DNA from: Streptomyces sp. TG1A-8
GTDB lineage: Bacteria; Actinomycetota; Actinomycetes; Streptomycetales; Streptomycetaceae
Reading direction: 5' to 3'
Length of the DNA: 64,000 nucleotides
Assembly (NCBI RefSeq): GCF_030499535.1
Contig: NZ_JASTLB010000004.1
Coordinates: 434,001-498,000, forward strand
Part shown: piece by piece, positions 53,813 to 63,933 of the stretch
Position numbering within the stretch: position 1 is the stretch's first letter
Layout of the letters: each line of letters starts with the position of its first letter
Position numbers and translations under genes: made by a program
Notes under the pieces: generated by a model
Seen by the model: only the letters and a program-made list of their open reading frames with translations
Told to the model about the DNA's origin: nothing
Databases searched by the model: none

Positions 53813-53868
53813 ATCGCCCTTCAAGATCGTTCTTTCCCAATTGCACAAGAACAATCTTGAAGGGCGAT
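53813..53868. terminator. 22-bp inverted repeat between convergent genes
   Basis: The arms 53813-53834 and 53847-53868 are complementary except for one position, with a 12-nt loop. It lies between the Pycsar-type gene and the 3' end of parB, so a shared terminator is likely. The rest of 53612-53971 shows no gene. Confidence 0.65.
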
Positions 53869-53971
53869 GATGCGGTAGCCAGAGCCGGTGCCCTGCACCG
53901 CAGCAGGCTGAGCCTTCGTGGGGGCACCGCAGCGCTGTGAGCTGCCAACGCCGTCAGTGGTGGCAGTGCGG

Positions 53972-54937
53972 TCAGCTCGCAGATGCCTCGGTGGCGAGTG
54001 ACTCCATCAGCAGCTCCGCCACCGCCGTCAGGTCTTGCGGAGACAACTGCTCCGTCAACGCCGCCACGATGCCCTGCGGGGAAGTGTCGGAGATGACAAC
54101 GACAGGAGAAGATGCAGGGCCTGCTGACGCGGCGGTATTAACGCCGTTAACGGTCTGCGCAGCGCTCCCGTCGCCCAGCTTCCGCCGCGGCGTGCGATGG
54201 CGAGGCGTCTTCGCTGCGGCCATCACTTCCTGCGCGGCGGGGGCCTGCTGCTCTTTGGGTAGGCGGCCGATACGCCGTGCGGGCTCCACCTTCAGCTCCC
54301 CGGCCTCTACAGCCTCCTGCAGCTCCGGAGTGAGCTCCAGCAGCGCCAGCCGCTGCGACACCCAGGCCGGAGTCTTGCCCAGCCGCTTGGCCACCTGGCC
54401 CTGAGACCCGTGTACCTCAACCAACTGCTCGATGGCCTTGGCCTGGTCCAAAGGCGGCACGTCCACCCGGTGGACGTTAGCGATCAGCGCCGACTCCAAG
54501 ATGTCAACGGCACTGGCCGCCAGGTCGTCATTGACATCGATCCGCAGCTCAGCCAGCCCAGCCCGGGCGGCAGCCATGAGGCGACGGTTACCGTCGATGA
54601 CAACGTACTCAGCCGCCCCGATCTGCTCCTCCTGACCAGGATGCGCGCTCAGGAAAGCAGCACGCCGTGCGACAGTGACCGGCTGGACCTGCCCGCGAAC
54701 GCGAAGCGACTCCGCGGTCTCCTCAATGTCGGTGTACTCATCGCGAGGATTGAACGGGTTGTGCGCCAGCTCCGCCAGCGGCACCGAAGCCGGCGGACGC
54801 TTCCCCTCACCATTGATGATCTGCTGCCGCGTCCGCACACGCCGCGGCACCTCCTGCCCACCGTCCTGACCGTCCTCATCCAGGGTGAAGCCGCGCGTCA
54901 CACGCTCCTGCGGGCCCTTGGGCTTGGTCTTCCTCAT
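53972..54937 (-). CDS. parB: ParB-family partition protein
   Basis: The 321-aa protein has the ParB/Srx domain with NPFNPRDEYTDIEETAESLRVRGQVQPV and the nucleotide-binding box VIDGNRRLMAAARAG. The HTH is SQGQVAKRLGKTPAWVSQRLALLELT, and the tail is low complexity with a final helix for dimerisation. It binds parS and works with ParA to segregate the replicon. ATG overlaps the parA stop. Confidence 0.9.
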   Translation of the reverse strand: MRKTKPKGPQERVTRGFTLDEDGQDGGQEVPRRVRTRQQIINGEGKRPPASVPLAELAHNPFNPRDEYTDIEETAESLRVRGQVQPVTVARRAAFLSAHPGQEEQIGAAEYVVIDGNRRLMAAARAGLAELRIDVNDDLAASAVDILESALIANVHRVDVPPLDQAKAIEQLVEVHGSQGQVAKRLGKTPAWVSQRLALLELTPELQEAVEAGELKVEPARRIGRLPKEQQAPAAQEVMAAAKTPRHRTPRRKLGDGSAAQTVNGVNTAASAGPASSPVVVISDTSPQGIVAALTEQLSPQDLTAVAELLMESLATEASAS

Positions 54938-56094
54938 ACCGCCAGTTCCTTCGCCAAGTCGCGCATCGCCTGCGCATGCTCACTGTCGGGCGCATACTCC
55001 AGCAGCGGGATCTCCCCGTCCGCAGCCTCGCGCCCCTCCTTCAGATCCCCAATGACCGCCAGAACAGCCGGTGAGCTACTGCGCTCCCACTGATCGCGGT
55101 TCTCCTTGACCAGCTTTCCGCGGCGGCTGTCGTAAGCGTTGATAACCAGCCCCAGGTAGTCGACCGTGATGCGCCCCTTACGACACAGGTCTTCCATCTG
55201 CGAACGCAGCAGCCGAAACGCCCGGTGAGACGCCTTGTTCGCCCACACCGGCGTGATGACGCCGGACCGGTCAGACAGCTCCCCCTCACGGCGCCGGACG
55301 TAGTACAACGCCGTGTCCATGTTCAAACCGAGGCTCGGCGGACCATCGATGATAATGATGTCGTAGTCGTCCTCCAGCGGCTCCAGGGCCCGCTCCAGGG
55401 CAGCTTCACTGAACGACACCTTCGAAAGCGCCACATCCCGCAGGAACGCGTCATCGCTCGCGGGCAGCAAGTGCAGACGCTCGCCGAAGCGTTCCTGGTC
55501 CAAGGCGACCAGCAGGTCATGGATGTCGCCCTTGGCGGTCCCGTCCATGTGCATCAGCAGAGTCTCGACATCGTCCTCGTACATGAGGTCCTCAAAACCG
55601 AGCTCCGCAGTGAGATGCCCCTGCGGGTCATAGTCGACGATCAGCACCCGGTGGCCGGCCTCCGCAAGGGCCTGAGCGATGCCGCTGGAAATGAACGTCT
55701 TGCCAACGCCGCCCTTCTGGTTGGCCACTATGACGCGGATGACCGGCTGCTCAGTAAGAGGAGTGGTGGGCGAGGGATGCGCCTCCAGCCAGAGCGTCAA
55801 CGCCTGAGCCAGTCCCTGGACATAGGTGACACCACGCTCGTTGCATGCGCTCTTGAACACATCGGACTCGCCGGCCGGGAGGAAGGTCCCCCAGGTTTTG
55901 GCGCCGGTGGTGTCTACCTCAGGAAGCCGATCGGCCGCGTACCAAGCCTTGATGGCATGCTCGGTAGCGTCCTGAATATCCATACCATGCTCAAAAGCAC
56001 GGATTTTCAAGTGTCTGCGCAGGTGAGGAGTGAGAGCCGTAATTAGCTTCTCTCGCTCCCCTCGTGGGCTAGGAAGACTCATGCCACCAAACAT
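54934..56094 (-). CDS. parA: ParA-family partition ATPase with N-terminal extension
   Basis: The 386-aa protein's deviant Walker A is NQKGGVGKTFISSGIAQAL; DYDPQGHLTAELG and IIIIDGPPSLGLN follow. About 120 residues precede the ATPase core, with helices that may bind DNA for autoregulation (HLRRHLKIRAFEHGMDIQDATEHA), as in long plasmid ParA proteins. ATG 56082, preceded by GGTGG, is an alternative start. Together with parB it indicates an independently segregating replicon. Confidence 0.9.
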   Translation of the reverse strand: MFGGMSLPSPRGEREKLITALTPHLRRHLKIRAFEHGMDIQDATEHAIKAWYAADRLPEVDTTGAKTWGTFLPAGESDVFKSACNERGVTYVQGLAQALTLWLEAHPSPTTPLTEQPVIRVIVANQKGGVGKTFISSGIAQALAEAGHRVLIVDYDPQGHLTAELGFEDLMYEDDVETLLMHMDGTAKGDIHDLLVALDQERFGERLHLLPASDDAFLRDVALSKVSFSEAALERALEPLEDDYDIIIIDGPPSLGLNMDTALYYVRRREGELSDRSGVITPVWANKASHRAFRLLRSQMEDLCRKGRITVDYLGLVINAYDSRRGKLVKENRDQWERSSSPAVLAVIGDLKEGREAADGEIPLLEYAPDSEHAQAMRDLAKELAV

Positions 56095-56194
56095 TACTAG
56101 GTACCCGCGCCTGCAAGGGGGATCCTGATCCGCTTACATATAAGAGTCGGGAATCCGACACGCCTGAAGGCCACGGCCCAGGACACCATGCCTC

Positions 56195-58358
56195 GGGACC
56201 ATCCCCGCGGGTGCGGAGAGCAGGCTTCCAGGCCTCCCGTCGGGAGGACTCGCGGGGGACCATCCCCGCGGGTGCGGGGAGCAGAGCCCGCACCGGGTCC
56301 AGGTGGCGCCGCCGTCGGGACCATCCCCGCGGATACGGGGAGCAGCATACGAGGCGAGGAAGCATCGGGAGGCCGTGGGGACCATCCCCGCGGGTGCGGG
56401 GAGCAGGCTTCGGCAAGGACGACGAAGGCTGGCATCTCGGGACCATCCCCGCGCGTGCGGGGAGCAGTGCTGCCCCGGGGAGGGGCTGAGCCCGCAGGAG
56501 GGACCATCCCCGCGCGTGCGGGGAGCAGTGCTGCCCCGGGGAGGGGCTGAGCCCGCAGGAGGGACCATCCCCGCGCGTGCGGGGAGCAGCGGGCAGCGGC
56601 TTTGTCCTCGGCGGCCTGCCGGGAACCATCCCCGCGCGTGCGGGGAGCAGCGGATCACGGTCACGATCTTCGTGCGCACGCGGGGACCATCCCCGCGCGT
56701 GCGGGGAGCAGACCGCGCGGCAAGTCTCGTGGCGCGGCGAGTTGGGACCATCCCCGCGCGTGCGGGGAGCAGTTCCTCGCGATCTTGCGCAGCTGTGCGG
56801 CGTAGGGACCATCCCCGCGCGTGCGGGGAGCAGTGGAACTGGGCGGCGCGGATCGGTTCGGCGTCGGGACCATCCCCGCGCGTGCGGGGAGCAGAACGTG
56901 CCGGTCAGGCCCATCAGCGCACCGACGGGACCATCCCCGCGCGTGCGGGGAGCAGTGTTGCGCCACACACTCACGGGGGCGAGTGTGGGGACCATCCCCG
57001 CGCGTGCGGGGAGCAGACCGCGCCACCCTCGCACTGCAAGACGCCAGCGGGACCATCCCCGCGCGTGCGGGGAGCAGGCTCGCCCCGGCCCCGGCCCCGG
57101 CGGTGCGCCGGGACCATCCCCGCGCGTGCGGGGAGCAGTGCGGCCTGATCGTCTTCCCAGGCCTCGACCAGGGACCATCCCCGCGCGTGCGGGGAGCAGA
57201 CGGCGTCGAGGTCTGGCGCAAGCGGCAGTCGGGGACCATCCCCGCGCGTGCGGGGAGCAGGACGGGGCAATGCCCGTCCAACCCTGCTTTCCGGGACCAT
57301 CCCCGCGCGTGCGGGGAGCAGTGAAGGCCGACGGGAGAGAGGGCTCGGTCGAGGGGACCATGCCCGCGCGTGCGGGGAGCAGTCCGCGAGGAACGTCGGT
57401 GAGGTGGGGCCCGAGGGACCATCCCCGCGCGTGCGGGGAGCAGGCATTCGGCAGCGATCCCAAGCTGTCGCCCATGGGACCATCCCCGCGCGTGCGGGGA
57501 GCAGGGCTCATCACGACGTTGCGGCGGGACTGGGCGGGGACCATCCCCGCGCGTGCGGGGAGCAGTCGGAGCGCACCAGCCTGGTCCTGGGCGCGATGGG
57601 ACCATCCCCGCGCGTGCGGGGAGCAGGTGCTGACCGGCTATTCGGCCGACCCCTCCCTGGGACCATCCCCGCGCGTGCGGGGAGCAGACGACCCCGACAT
57701 GTGCAGCGACGGCTACGTCGGGACCATCCCCGCGCGTGCGGGGAGCAGATCGGGGCGCCGTCGTAGCCGAGGACGACGGGGGGACCATCCCCGCGCGTGC
57801 GGGGAGCAGTGGGACATGAGGGATCGGCGCCGACAGCAGGTGGGACCATCCCCGCGCGTGCGGGGAGCAGATCATCGCCCAAGACGCGAACGAACTGATC
57901 CGGGGACCATCCCCGCGCGTGCGGGGAGCAGCGCACGCGCCATAGAGGCGGTGCTGACCGGCAGGGACCATCCCCGCGCGTGCGGGGAGCAGGACGTCGA
58001 GTCCGGCCCCGGAGCCGCCACCGCGGGACCATCCCCGCGCGTGCGGGGAGCAGGGAACCTCCTTGACGTCGTCCGGGTACTGGAAGGGACCATCCCCGCG
58101 CGTGCGGGGAGCAGACCCGGATGTCCGCATCCACGTCGTCCACGTCGGGACCATCCCCGCGCGTGCGGGGAGCAGGTGGTCGAGGGCCGCGAGGACGGAC
58201 CCGGCGCGGGACCATCCCCGCGCGTGCGGGGAGCAGAATCACTGTCGCCGTGGTCGAGGTTGAGGAGGGGGACCATCCCCGCGCGTGCGGGGAGCAGGCC
58301 CCGGTCCGGACCGTTCGCACCGTCCGGTGGGGACCATCCCCGCGCGTGCGGGGAGCAG
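56195..58358 (-). CRISPR. Type I-E CRISPR array, 36 repeats and 35 spacers
   Basis: The 29-bp repeat GGGACCATCCCCGCGCGTGC... (plus-strand view, ending GGGGAGCAG) recurs with an exact 61-bp period, so every spacer is 32 bp. Read on the minus strand it aligns with the E. coli I-E repeat. Repeats at the low-coordinate end (56195, 56256, 56317, 56378) carry substitutions, marking the old, trailer end. The leader therefore lies at the right. Spacers 5 and 6 (56468-56499, 56529-56560) are identical. One repeat at 57354 and one at 56622 have single changes. Confidence 0.97.
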
Positions 58359-58578
58359 ACTGCCTGACCTGCGGGTTTATTGCGACAGAGATGTGCTGTC
58401 GGTGACTTTTGCAGGTTCCGGCAAATGAGACATAAAGTCCTGCTCGGCCTCGTAGGTGCTTTCCAGCGGATCGACGGCGAGTCGATCATCATACGTCGTG
58501 CGGGTGCTGTCTTCTCGCGGATGCTTCTCTTTGCCCATTTTGGTGTGTGGAGCTGGGCTCTGCCTGTATCAATCCTTC
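58359..58578 (-). promoter_or_regulatory. CRISPR leader and divergent cas promoter region
   Basis: About 220 bp between the last repeat and cas3, more AT-rich than the surroundings (for example TTTATTGCGACAGAG and TGAGACATAAAG). It should hold the array leader with integration signals on the minus strand and the cas operon promoter on the plus strand. Confidence 0.7.
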
Positions 58579-61503
58579 ATGAGCAATGGGGGGAGCGCTC
58601 GTTCCGGCATGTTGGCTCGGCTCGGGGAGCGGGCTCGGTCGGTGTGGGCCAAGCATGACTGTGACACCGATGGTTGGCTGCCGTTGTGGCGGCATATGGA
58701 GGACAGCGCCGCAGTGGCTGGCCTGTTATGGGACCGGTGGCTGCCCGTCGGAGTGCGCAGGCTGGTGGCCGGGGCGTTGCCGCAGGGTGAGGCGGACGCA
58801 CGTGCCCTTGCTGTATGGCTTGCCGGTGTGCACGACATCGGCAAGGCCACCCCGGCGTTCGCCTGTCAAGTCGATCAGCTCGCCGATGTGATGCGCGGCC
58901 AGGGGCTGGAGATGCGTTCGGCGAGGGTGATGGGGCCGGATCGCCGGATCGCGCCGCATAGTCTGGCCGGGCAGGTGATGCTGGGGGAGTGGCTGGAGGA
59001 GCGGCACGGGTGGGCGTCCGCTCGGACCGGGCAGTTCACGGTTGCCGTGGGCGGACATCATGGTGTGCCGCCCGAGTACGGCCAGATCAAGGCCCTGTAC
59101 GAGCATGAGGAGTTGCTGCGCACCCCTGGTGCAAGCGGCCGTGTCTGGCGGCAGGTGCAGACCGAGCTGCTCGACGCCTGCGCCGAGCGTTTCGGTGTGG
59201 CCGAACGACTGGGAGGATGGCGGACGGTCAGGCTGCCGCAGCCGGTGCAGGCGCTGCTGACCGCGCTGGTCATCGTCTCCGACTGGATCGCCAGCAACCC
59301 GGACCTCTTCCCGTACTTTCCCGATGGTGCGTCCCGCGATGACCAGGAGCGTCTCGCCGCGGCCTGGCGGGGACTGGACCTGCCGGGCCCCTGGCGGGCC
59401 GAAGAACCCGAGGGAAGTGCTCAGGAGCTGTTCGCCTCCCGATTCGAGCTGCCGGCGGGAGCGGAAATACGCCCCGTCCAGGAAACGGCTGTGGAGCTCG
59501 CCCGGAAGATGGAGACGCCTGGTCTGATGATCGTCGAGGCACCGATGGGCGAGGGGAAGACGGAGACGGCGCTCGCCGTGGCCGAGATCTTCGCGGCGCG
59601 CTCGGGTGCAGGAGGGGTGTTCTTCGCCCTGCCGACCATGGCCACCGGCAACGCCATGTTCCCCCGTCTACTCGGCTGGCTGGACCGGTTGCCGGGGGTG
59701 GCGGGCTCGCGCCGTTCGGTGCACCTGGCCCATTCCAAAGCCGCTCTCAACGACGACTTCGCCGGTCTGATGGCCCGCACGGGACGGGTCGTGGCCGTCG
59801 ACGTGGACGAAGCGACGCCCGCGCCTCGACAACAGCGGGACGAGCAGTACCGCGCGGGTGCTGAACTGGTGGCGCATGCCTGGTTACGGGGCCGCAAGAA
59901 GGCCATGCTGGCCTCGTTCGTCGTGGGTACCGTCGACCAGTTGCTGTTCGCCGGGTTGAAGAGCAGGCACCTGGCGCTGCGGCACCTCGCCGTCGCCGGG
60001 AAGGTCGTCGTCATCGACGAGGCACACGCCTACGACACGTACATGAGTGTGTACCTGGACCGGGTGCTGTCCTGGCTGGGTGCGTACCGGGTCCCGGTGG
60101 TGGTGCTGTCCGCGACCCTGCCGGCCTCGCGCAGGCGTGAACTCATCGCGGCGTACTCCGGCCGGGCCGATGCGCCCGCCCTCGGATACACGACCGCACT
60201 GGAGGCATACCCGCTGCTGACCGCCGTCGTTCCGGGCGGCGCCCCGCTGGCCCGCCGCCCGCAGGTGTCGGCCCGGTCGTCGACCGTCCAGGTGGAGCGC
60301 CTTGCCGACGACCTGGACGTCCTCACCGACCGGCTGGAGGGCCAGCTGGCCGACGGCGGGTGCGTCCTGGTGATCCGCAACACGGTCAAGCGGGTGCTGG
60401 AGACGGCTCGTGCGCTGCGCGCCAGGTTCGGCGCCGAGAACGTGACTGTCGCCCACTCCTGCTTCGTCGACCTTGACCGGGCGGACAAGGACAGCGCACT
60501 GCTCCAGCTCTTCGGGCCTCCGGAGAAGACGGACGGCAGACCCACGGGCCGGCACATCGTGGTGGCCAGCCAGGTCGCCGAGCAGTCCCTGGACGTCGAC
60601 TTCGACCTGCTGGTCAGCGATCTGTGCCCCGTCGACCTGCTCTTGCAGCGCATGGGCCGCCTGCACCGCCACCGGCGCGGACAGGGCCAGGAGGAGCGGC
60701 CCGCGCCTTTGCGGACGGCGCGCTGCCTGGTGACGGGAGCCGACTGGACGACGGACGTACCCGCCCCGGTGCGCGGATCGGTCGCCGTGTACGGGCGGTA
60801 CGCCCTGCTGCGGTCGGCCGCGGTGCTCCTTCCCCACCTCGACGGCGGGCCCCGGCGGCCGGTGCGGCTCCCGGCGGACATCAGTCCTCTCGTGCAGAGC
60901 GCGTACGGGCAGGCACCGGTCGGGCCGGACCACTGGCAGGACGCGATGAAGGAGGCACGCGAGCAGTTCGAGCGGCACCGCGACGATCAGGCCGGGCGCG
61001 CCGCCGTGTTCCGTCTGGGGGAGGTCGGCAAGCCGGGGCGGCCGCTGTTCGGCTGGGTCGCCGCCGGTGTGGGAGACACGGACGACACCCCCACCGGGCG
61101 TGCCCAGGTCCGCGATAGCCGGGACAGCCTGGAGGTCATCGTCGTGCAGCGGCGCGGCGACGGAAGCCTCGCCACCCTGCCGTGGCTCAAGCCGGACCGC
61201 AGGAACCGGCAGCGCGCCGGCATCGAGCTGCCGCAGGACGCGACGCCGACGCGGTTCGCGGCCCGTACGGCCGCGAGCTGCGGACTGAGGCTTCCCCTGC
61301 AGTTCTCCGGCGAGACCACGGACCGGGCCATCGAGGAGCTGGAGCAGTTGTACCTGCCCAACTGGCAGGGCAAGGACAGCCCTTGGCTCTCCGACCAGCT
61401 GATTCTCGCTCTCGATGAGGACTGTCAGACCCGGCTGGCAGGATTCTCGCTCCAGTACAGCCCTGAAGACGGCCTCGAGGTGACCCGTGACGCAGACGAC
61501 TGA
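58579..61503 (+). CDS. cas3: CRISPR-associated helicase/nuclease Cas3 (type I-E)
   Basis: Start ATG 58579 gives 974 aa; ATG 58609 is also possible and has a G-rich stretch upstream. The HD nuclease domain shows WRHMEDSAAV, VHDIGK, PHSLAG, GGHHGVPPE and SDWIASN. The SF2 helicase follows with APMGEGKTETALA, DEAHAYDTYM, VLSATLP and QVAEQSLDVDFD, then the C-terminal domain. Cas3 nicks and degrades DNA marked by Cascade. All catalytic residues I can identify are present. It overlaps casA by 17 nt. Confidence 0.96.
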   Translation: MSNGGSARSGMLARLGERARSVWAKHDCDTDGWLPLWRHMEDSAAVAGLLWDRWLPVGVRRLVAGALPQGEADARALAVWLAGVHDIGKATPAFACQVDQLADVMRGQGLEMRSARVMGPDRRIAPHSLAGQVMLGEWLEERHGWASARTGQFTVAVGGHHGVPPEYGQIKALYEHEELLRTPGASGRVWRQVQTELLDACAERFGVAERLGGWRTVRLPQPVQALLTALVIVSDWIASNPDLFPYFPDGASRDDQERLAAAWRGLDLPGPWRAEEPEGSAQELFASRFELPAGAEIRPVQETAVELARKMETPGLMIVEAPMGEGKTETALAVAEIFAARSGAGGVFFALPTMATGNAMFPRLLGWLDRLPGVAGSRRSVHLAHSKAALNDDFAGLMARTGRVVAVDVDEATPAPRQQRDEQYRAGAELVAHAWLRGRKKAMLASFVVGTVDQLLFAGLKSRHLALRHLAVAGKVVVIDEAHAYDTYMSVYLDRVLSWLGAYRVPVVVLSATLPASRRRELIAAYSGRADAPALGYTTALEAYPLLTAVVPGGAPLARRPQVSARSSTVQVERLADDLDVLTDRLEGQLADGGCVLVIRNTVKRVLETARALRARFGAENVTVAHSCFVDLDRADKDSALLQLFGPPEKTDGRPTGRHIVVASQVAEQSLDVDFDLLVSDLCPVDLLLQRMGRLHRHRRGQGQEERPAPLRTARCLVTGADWTTDVPAPVRGSVAVYGRYALLRSAAVLLPHLDGGPRRPVRLPADISPLVQSAYGQAPVGPDHWQDAMKEAREQFERHRDDQAGRAAVFRLGEVGKPGRPLFGWVAAGVGDTDDTPTGRAQVRDSRDSLEVIVVQRRGDGSLATLPWLKPDRRNRQRAGIELPQDATPTRFAARTAASCGLRLPLQFSGETTDRAIEELEQLYLPNWQGKDSPWLSDQLILALDEDCQTRLAGFSLQYSPEDGLEVTRDADD

Positions 61504-63256
61504 ATCCCCCGGTGCCGGTGCGGGTGCGGCACCGTCCTTCGACCTGACTGGCCGGCCGTGGATCCAGGTGCTGCGGTGCGACGGTTCCCAGGACGAGCTG
61601 TCGCTGTGCCAGGTTTTCGCCCAGGCCGACGATCTGCGGCGGGTCGTGGGCGATCTGGCCACCCAGGAGTTCGCCCTGGTCCGTCTCCTCCTGGCCGTCG
61701 CGCACGACGCCCTGGACGGCCCTGGCGACATTGAGGAGTGGGCGGAGCTGTGGGAGGACCCTGACTGCTTCGCCCCCGTCCAGGCGTACCTGGAGGAGCA
61801 CCGCGAGCGGTTCGACCTTCTGCACCCGCTCACGCCGTTTCTGCAGAGCGCCGGGCTGCGTACCGCGAAGGACGAGGTCTTCTCTCTGAACCGGATCGTG
61901 GCCGATGTGCCCGCCGGGGAGCCGTTCTTCACTGCGCGGATGCCGGACGTGAAGCGGCTGACCTTCGCCGAGGCGGCGCGCTGGGTCGTGCACGTCCACG
62001 CCTACGACACCTCCGGCATCAAGACCGGCATGGACGGCGACGACCGGGTCAAGGGCGGCAAGGTGTATCCGCTCGGCACCGGCTGGGCGGGCGGGCTGGG
62101 CGGCGTCTTCGTGGAGGGTGCGACGCTGCGCCAGACGCTGCTGCTCAACCTGGTGGCGGCGGACACCGAAGCACTCGACTTCTCCGCCGGCGACTGGCCG
62201 GCCTGGCGCCGGGAGCCGTGCGGGCCGGGCTCCGACGGCCGTGCCGCGAGCGGTCTGCGCGACCTGTACACCTGGCAGTCGCGCCGGGTGCGGCTGCATC
62301 ACGACGCGGATGGCGTCCACGGTGTCGTCCTCGGCTACGGCGATCCGCTCGCCTGGCGGAACATGCACGGCCGTGAGCCGATGACTGCGTGGCGGCGCAG
62401 TCCCGCGCAGGAGAAGAAGCTGGGGCAGTCGCCCGTGTACCTACCCCTGGAACACAATCCGGCCCGCTCGGCCTGGCGGGGCATCGCCGCGCTCCTCGCC
62501 GACCGGCTGGAGGAGACCGGCGGCGCCGAGGCACCCTCGCGTCTGCGTCCGCGGATCCTCGAATGGGTCGCCCGGCTGGTGACCGAAGGCCATCTCCCCC
62601 GCCGTTTCCTCGTCCGTGCCCGGGTGGTGGGCGTCAGGTACGGGACCCAGCAGTCGGTGGTCGACGAGGTCGTCGACGACCGACTGCTGATGCCGCTCGT
62701 CCTGCTGCACGGGCAGGACCCCACCTATGCCCGGCAGGCCATCGCCGCGGCCGAGGACGCCGACCGGGCGGTGCGGGTCCTGGGGGACCTCGCTGCCGAC
62801 CTGGCCCGGGCGACCGGAGCCGAGCAGGAAGGGCCGAGGTCCGCAGCCCGTGCCGAGGGGTTCGACGCGCTGGACCATCCGTACCGCGGCTGGCTGGCCG
62901 CCATGGCGGAGGCTCCCGATCCCTTCGAGCACCGGAACACGTGGCAGCGCCAGGTACGGCAGACGGCGGGCCGTCTCGGTGACCGTCTCATCGCCGCCGC
63001 GGGCGACGCGGCCTGGGAGGGGCGGATCCAGACCGACACCAAAGGCGGCACCCACTGGCTGAACGCAGGCCTGGCCGACGTGTGGTTCCGGGGGCGGCTG
63101 GCCAGGGCGCTGGGAGACCCCGGCCCCTCCGCCTCCCCGGACTCCCCGGGATCAGATGACAGTGCCGCCTCGACCGACGACGGTCCGCCCGGGCCGGGGC
63201 CCGCCGGCCTGCCGGAAGCCGATCACACCACGACCGCCCCGGAGGTGCACGTATGA
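61487..63256 (+). CDS. casA: Cascade large subunit CasA/Cse1
   Basis: The 589-aa protein starts at GTG 61487. Typical Cse1 segments are FDLTGRPWIQVLRCDG, QEFALVRLLLAVAHDAL, FDLLHPLTPFLQ, and GGVFVEGATLRQTLLLNL. It recognises the PAM and recruits Cas3. A Pro/Ser/Asp-rich tail of about 45 residues precedes the stop, which overlaps casB (ATGA). Confidence 0.93.
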   Translation: MTQTTESPGAGAGAAPSFDLTGRPWIQVLRCDGSQDELSLCQVFAQADDLRRVVGDLATQEFALVRLLLAVAHDALDGPGDIEEWAELWEDPDCFAPVQAYLEEHRERFDLLHPLTPFLQSAGLRTAKDEVFSLNRIVADVPAGEPFFTARMPDVKRLTFAEAARWVVHVHAYDTSGIKTGMDGDDRVKGGKVYPLGTGWAGGLGGVFVEGATLRQTLLLNLVAADTEALDFSAGDWPAWRREPCGPGSDGRAASGLRDLYTWQSRRVRLHHDADGVHGVVLGYGDPLAWRNMHGREPMTAWRRSPAQEKKLGQSPVYLPLEHNPARSAWRGIAALLADRLEETGGAEAPSRLRPRILEWVARLVTEGHLPRRFLVRARVVGVRYGTQQSVVDEVVDDRLLMPLVLLHGQDPTYARQAIAAAEDADRAVRVLGDLAADLARATGAEQEGPRSAARAEGFDALDHPYRGWLAAMAEAPDPFEHRNTWQRQVRQTAGRLGDRLIAAAGDAAWEGRIQTDTKGGTHWLNAGLADVWFRGRLARALGDPGPSASPDSPGSDDSAASTDDGPPGPGPAGLPEADHTTTAPEVHV

Positions 63257-63933
63257 CCACCGCATCCGCATCAGCCCCACCCGTCGCGGTTCCAGTTCCT
63301 CAACAGGTCGCGAAGCTCGCCGCCGCGCACATCGGCCCTTGGCAGGAGGGATACCTCAAAGACAGGTCCCAGGCCGTGGCCGCCCTGGCCCGCCTGCGCC
63401 GCGGTGCGGGCCGCGAGGCGGGCGAGACGCCCGACCTGTGGAACCTGATCGACACCGATCCGCTGCACACTCCGGCTGAGGGGGCGCGGCCGTTGAGCGA
63501 GCAGGAGATGGTGCGTGCCGAGAACGCGCTGCACGCGGCCCTCACCCTGTGGGCGTTCCACCAGCAGTCCCGCGGCGTCCCCATGCACCGCCGACACACC
63601 CGTGAGCGGCCGGGCGGCCTGGGCGCGGCGGTCCGGCGCCTGATGCCGACCGACGGCATCGACGAACCCATCCACAAGCGCCTGGTCCGCGCGGGTACCG
63701 CCCCCGACCTCGTCACTCTCATCCAGCGCCTGCGCGACATCGTCAACCTGCTGCGCCGTGACGACGTCCCGCTCGACTACGCCCTCCTCGCCGGCCAGCT
63801 CTACCTCTGGCAGTGGCCCGACGGACCCGCCGCCGTCCGCCGCCGGTGGGGCCGTTCCTTCCACGAGCTGCGGCGGACCCGGCCGGCCTCTGACGAGAAC
63901 ACCACCCCGGACACCGACAAGGACGCCTCGTGA
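63253..63933 (+). CDS. casB: Cascade small subunit CasB/Cse2
   Basis: The 226-aa helical protein has the Cse2 core: QEGYLKDRSQAVAALARLRRG, then HAALTLWAFHQQSRGVPMHRR, GLGAAVRRLM, and LLRRDDVPLDYALLAGQLYLWQ. It stabilises the displaced strand in the R-loop. The stop overlaps the Cas7 start (GTGA). Confidence 0.93.
   Translation: MTTASASAPPVAVPVPQQVAKLAAAHIGPWQEGYLKDRSQAVAALARLRRGAGREAGETPDLWNLIDTDPLHTPAEGARPLSEQEMVRAENALHAALTLWAFHQQSRGVPMHRRHTRERPGGLGAAVRRLMPTDGIDEPIHKRLVRAGTAPDLVTLIQRLRDIVNLLRRDDVPLDYALLAGQLYLWQWPDGPAAVRRRWGRSFHELRRTRPASDENTTPDTDKDAS

Noticed and set aside
56069..58492. Long reading frames on both strands across the CRISPR array with repeated Arg-Gly-Asp-Gly-Pro-like peptides
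   Set aside because: They are translations of the 61-bp repeat-spacer period, which allows open frames; no start signals or family features.
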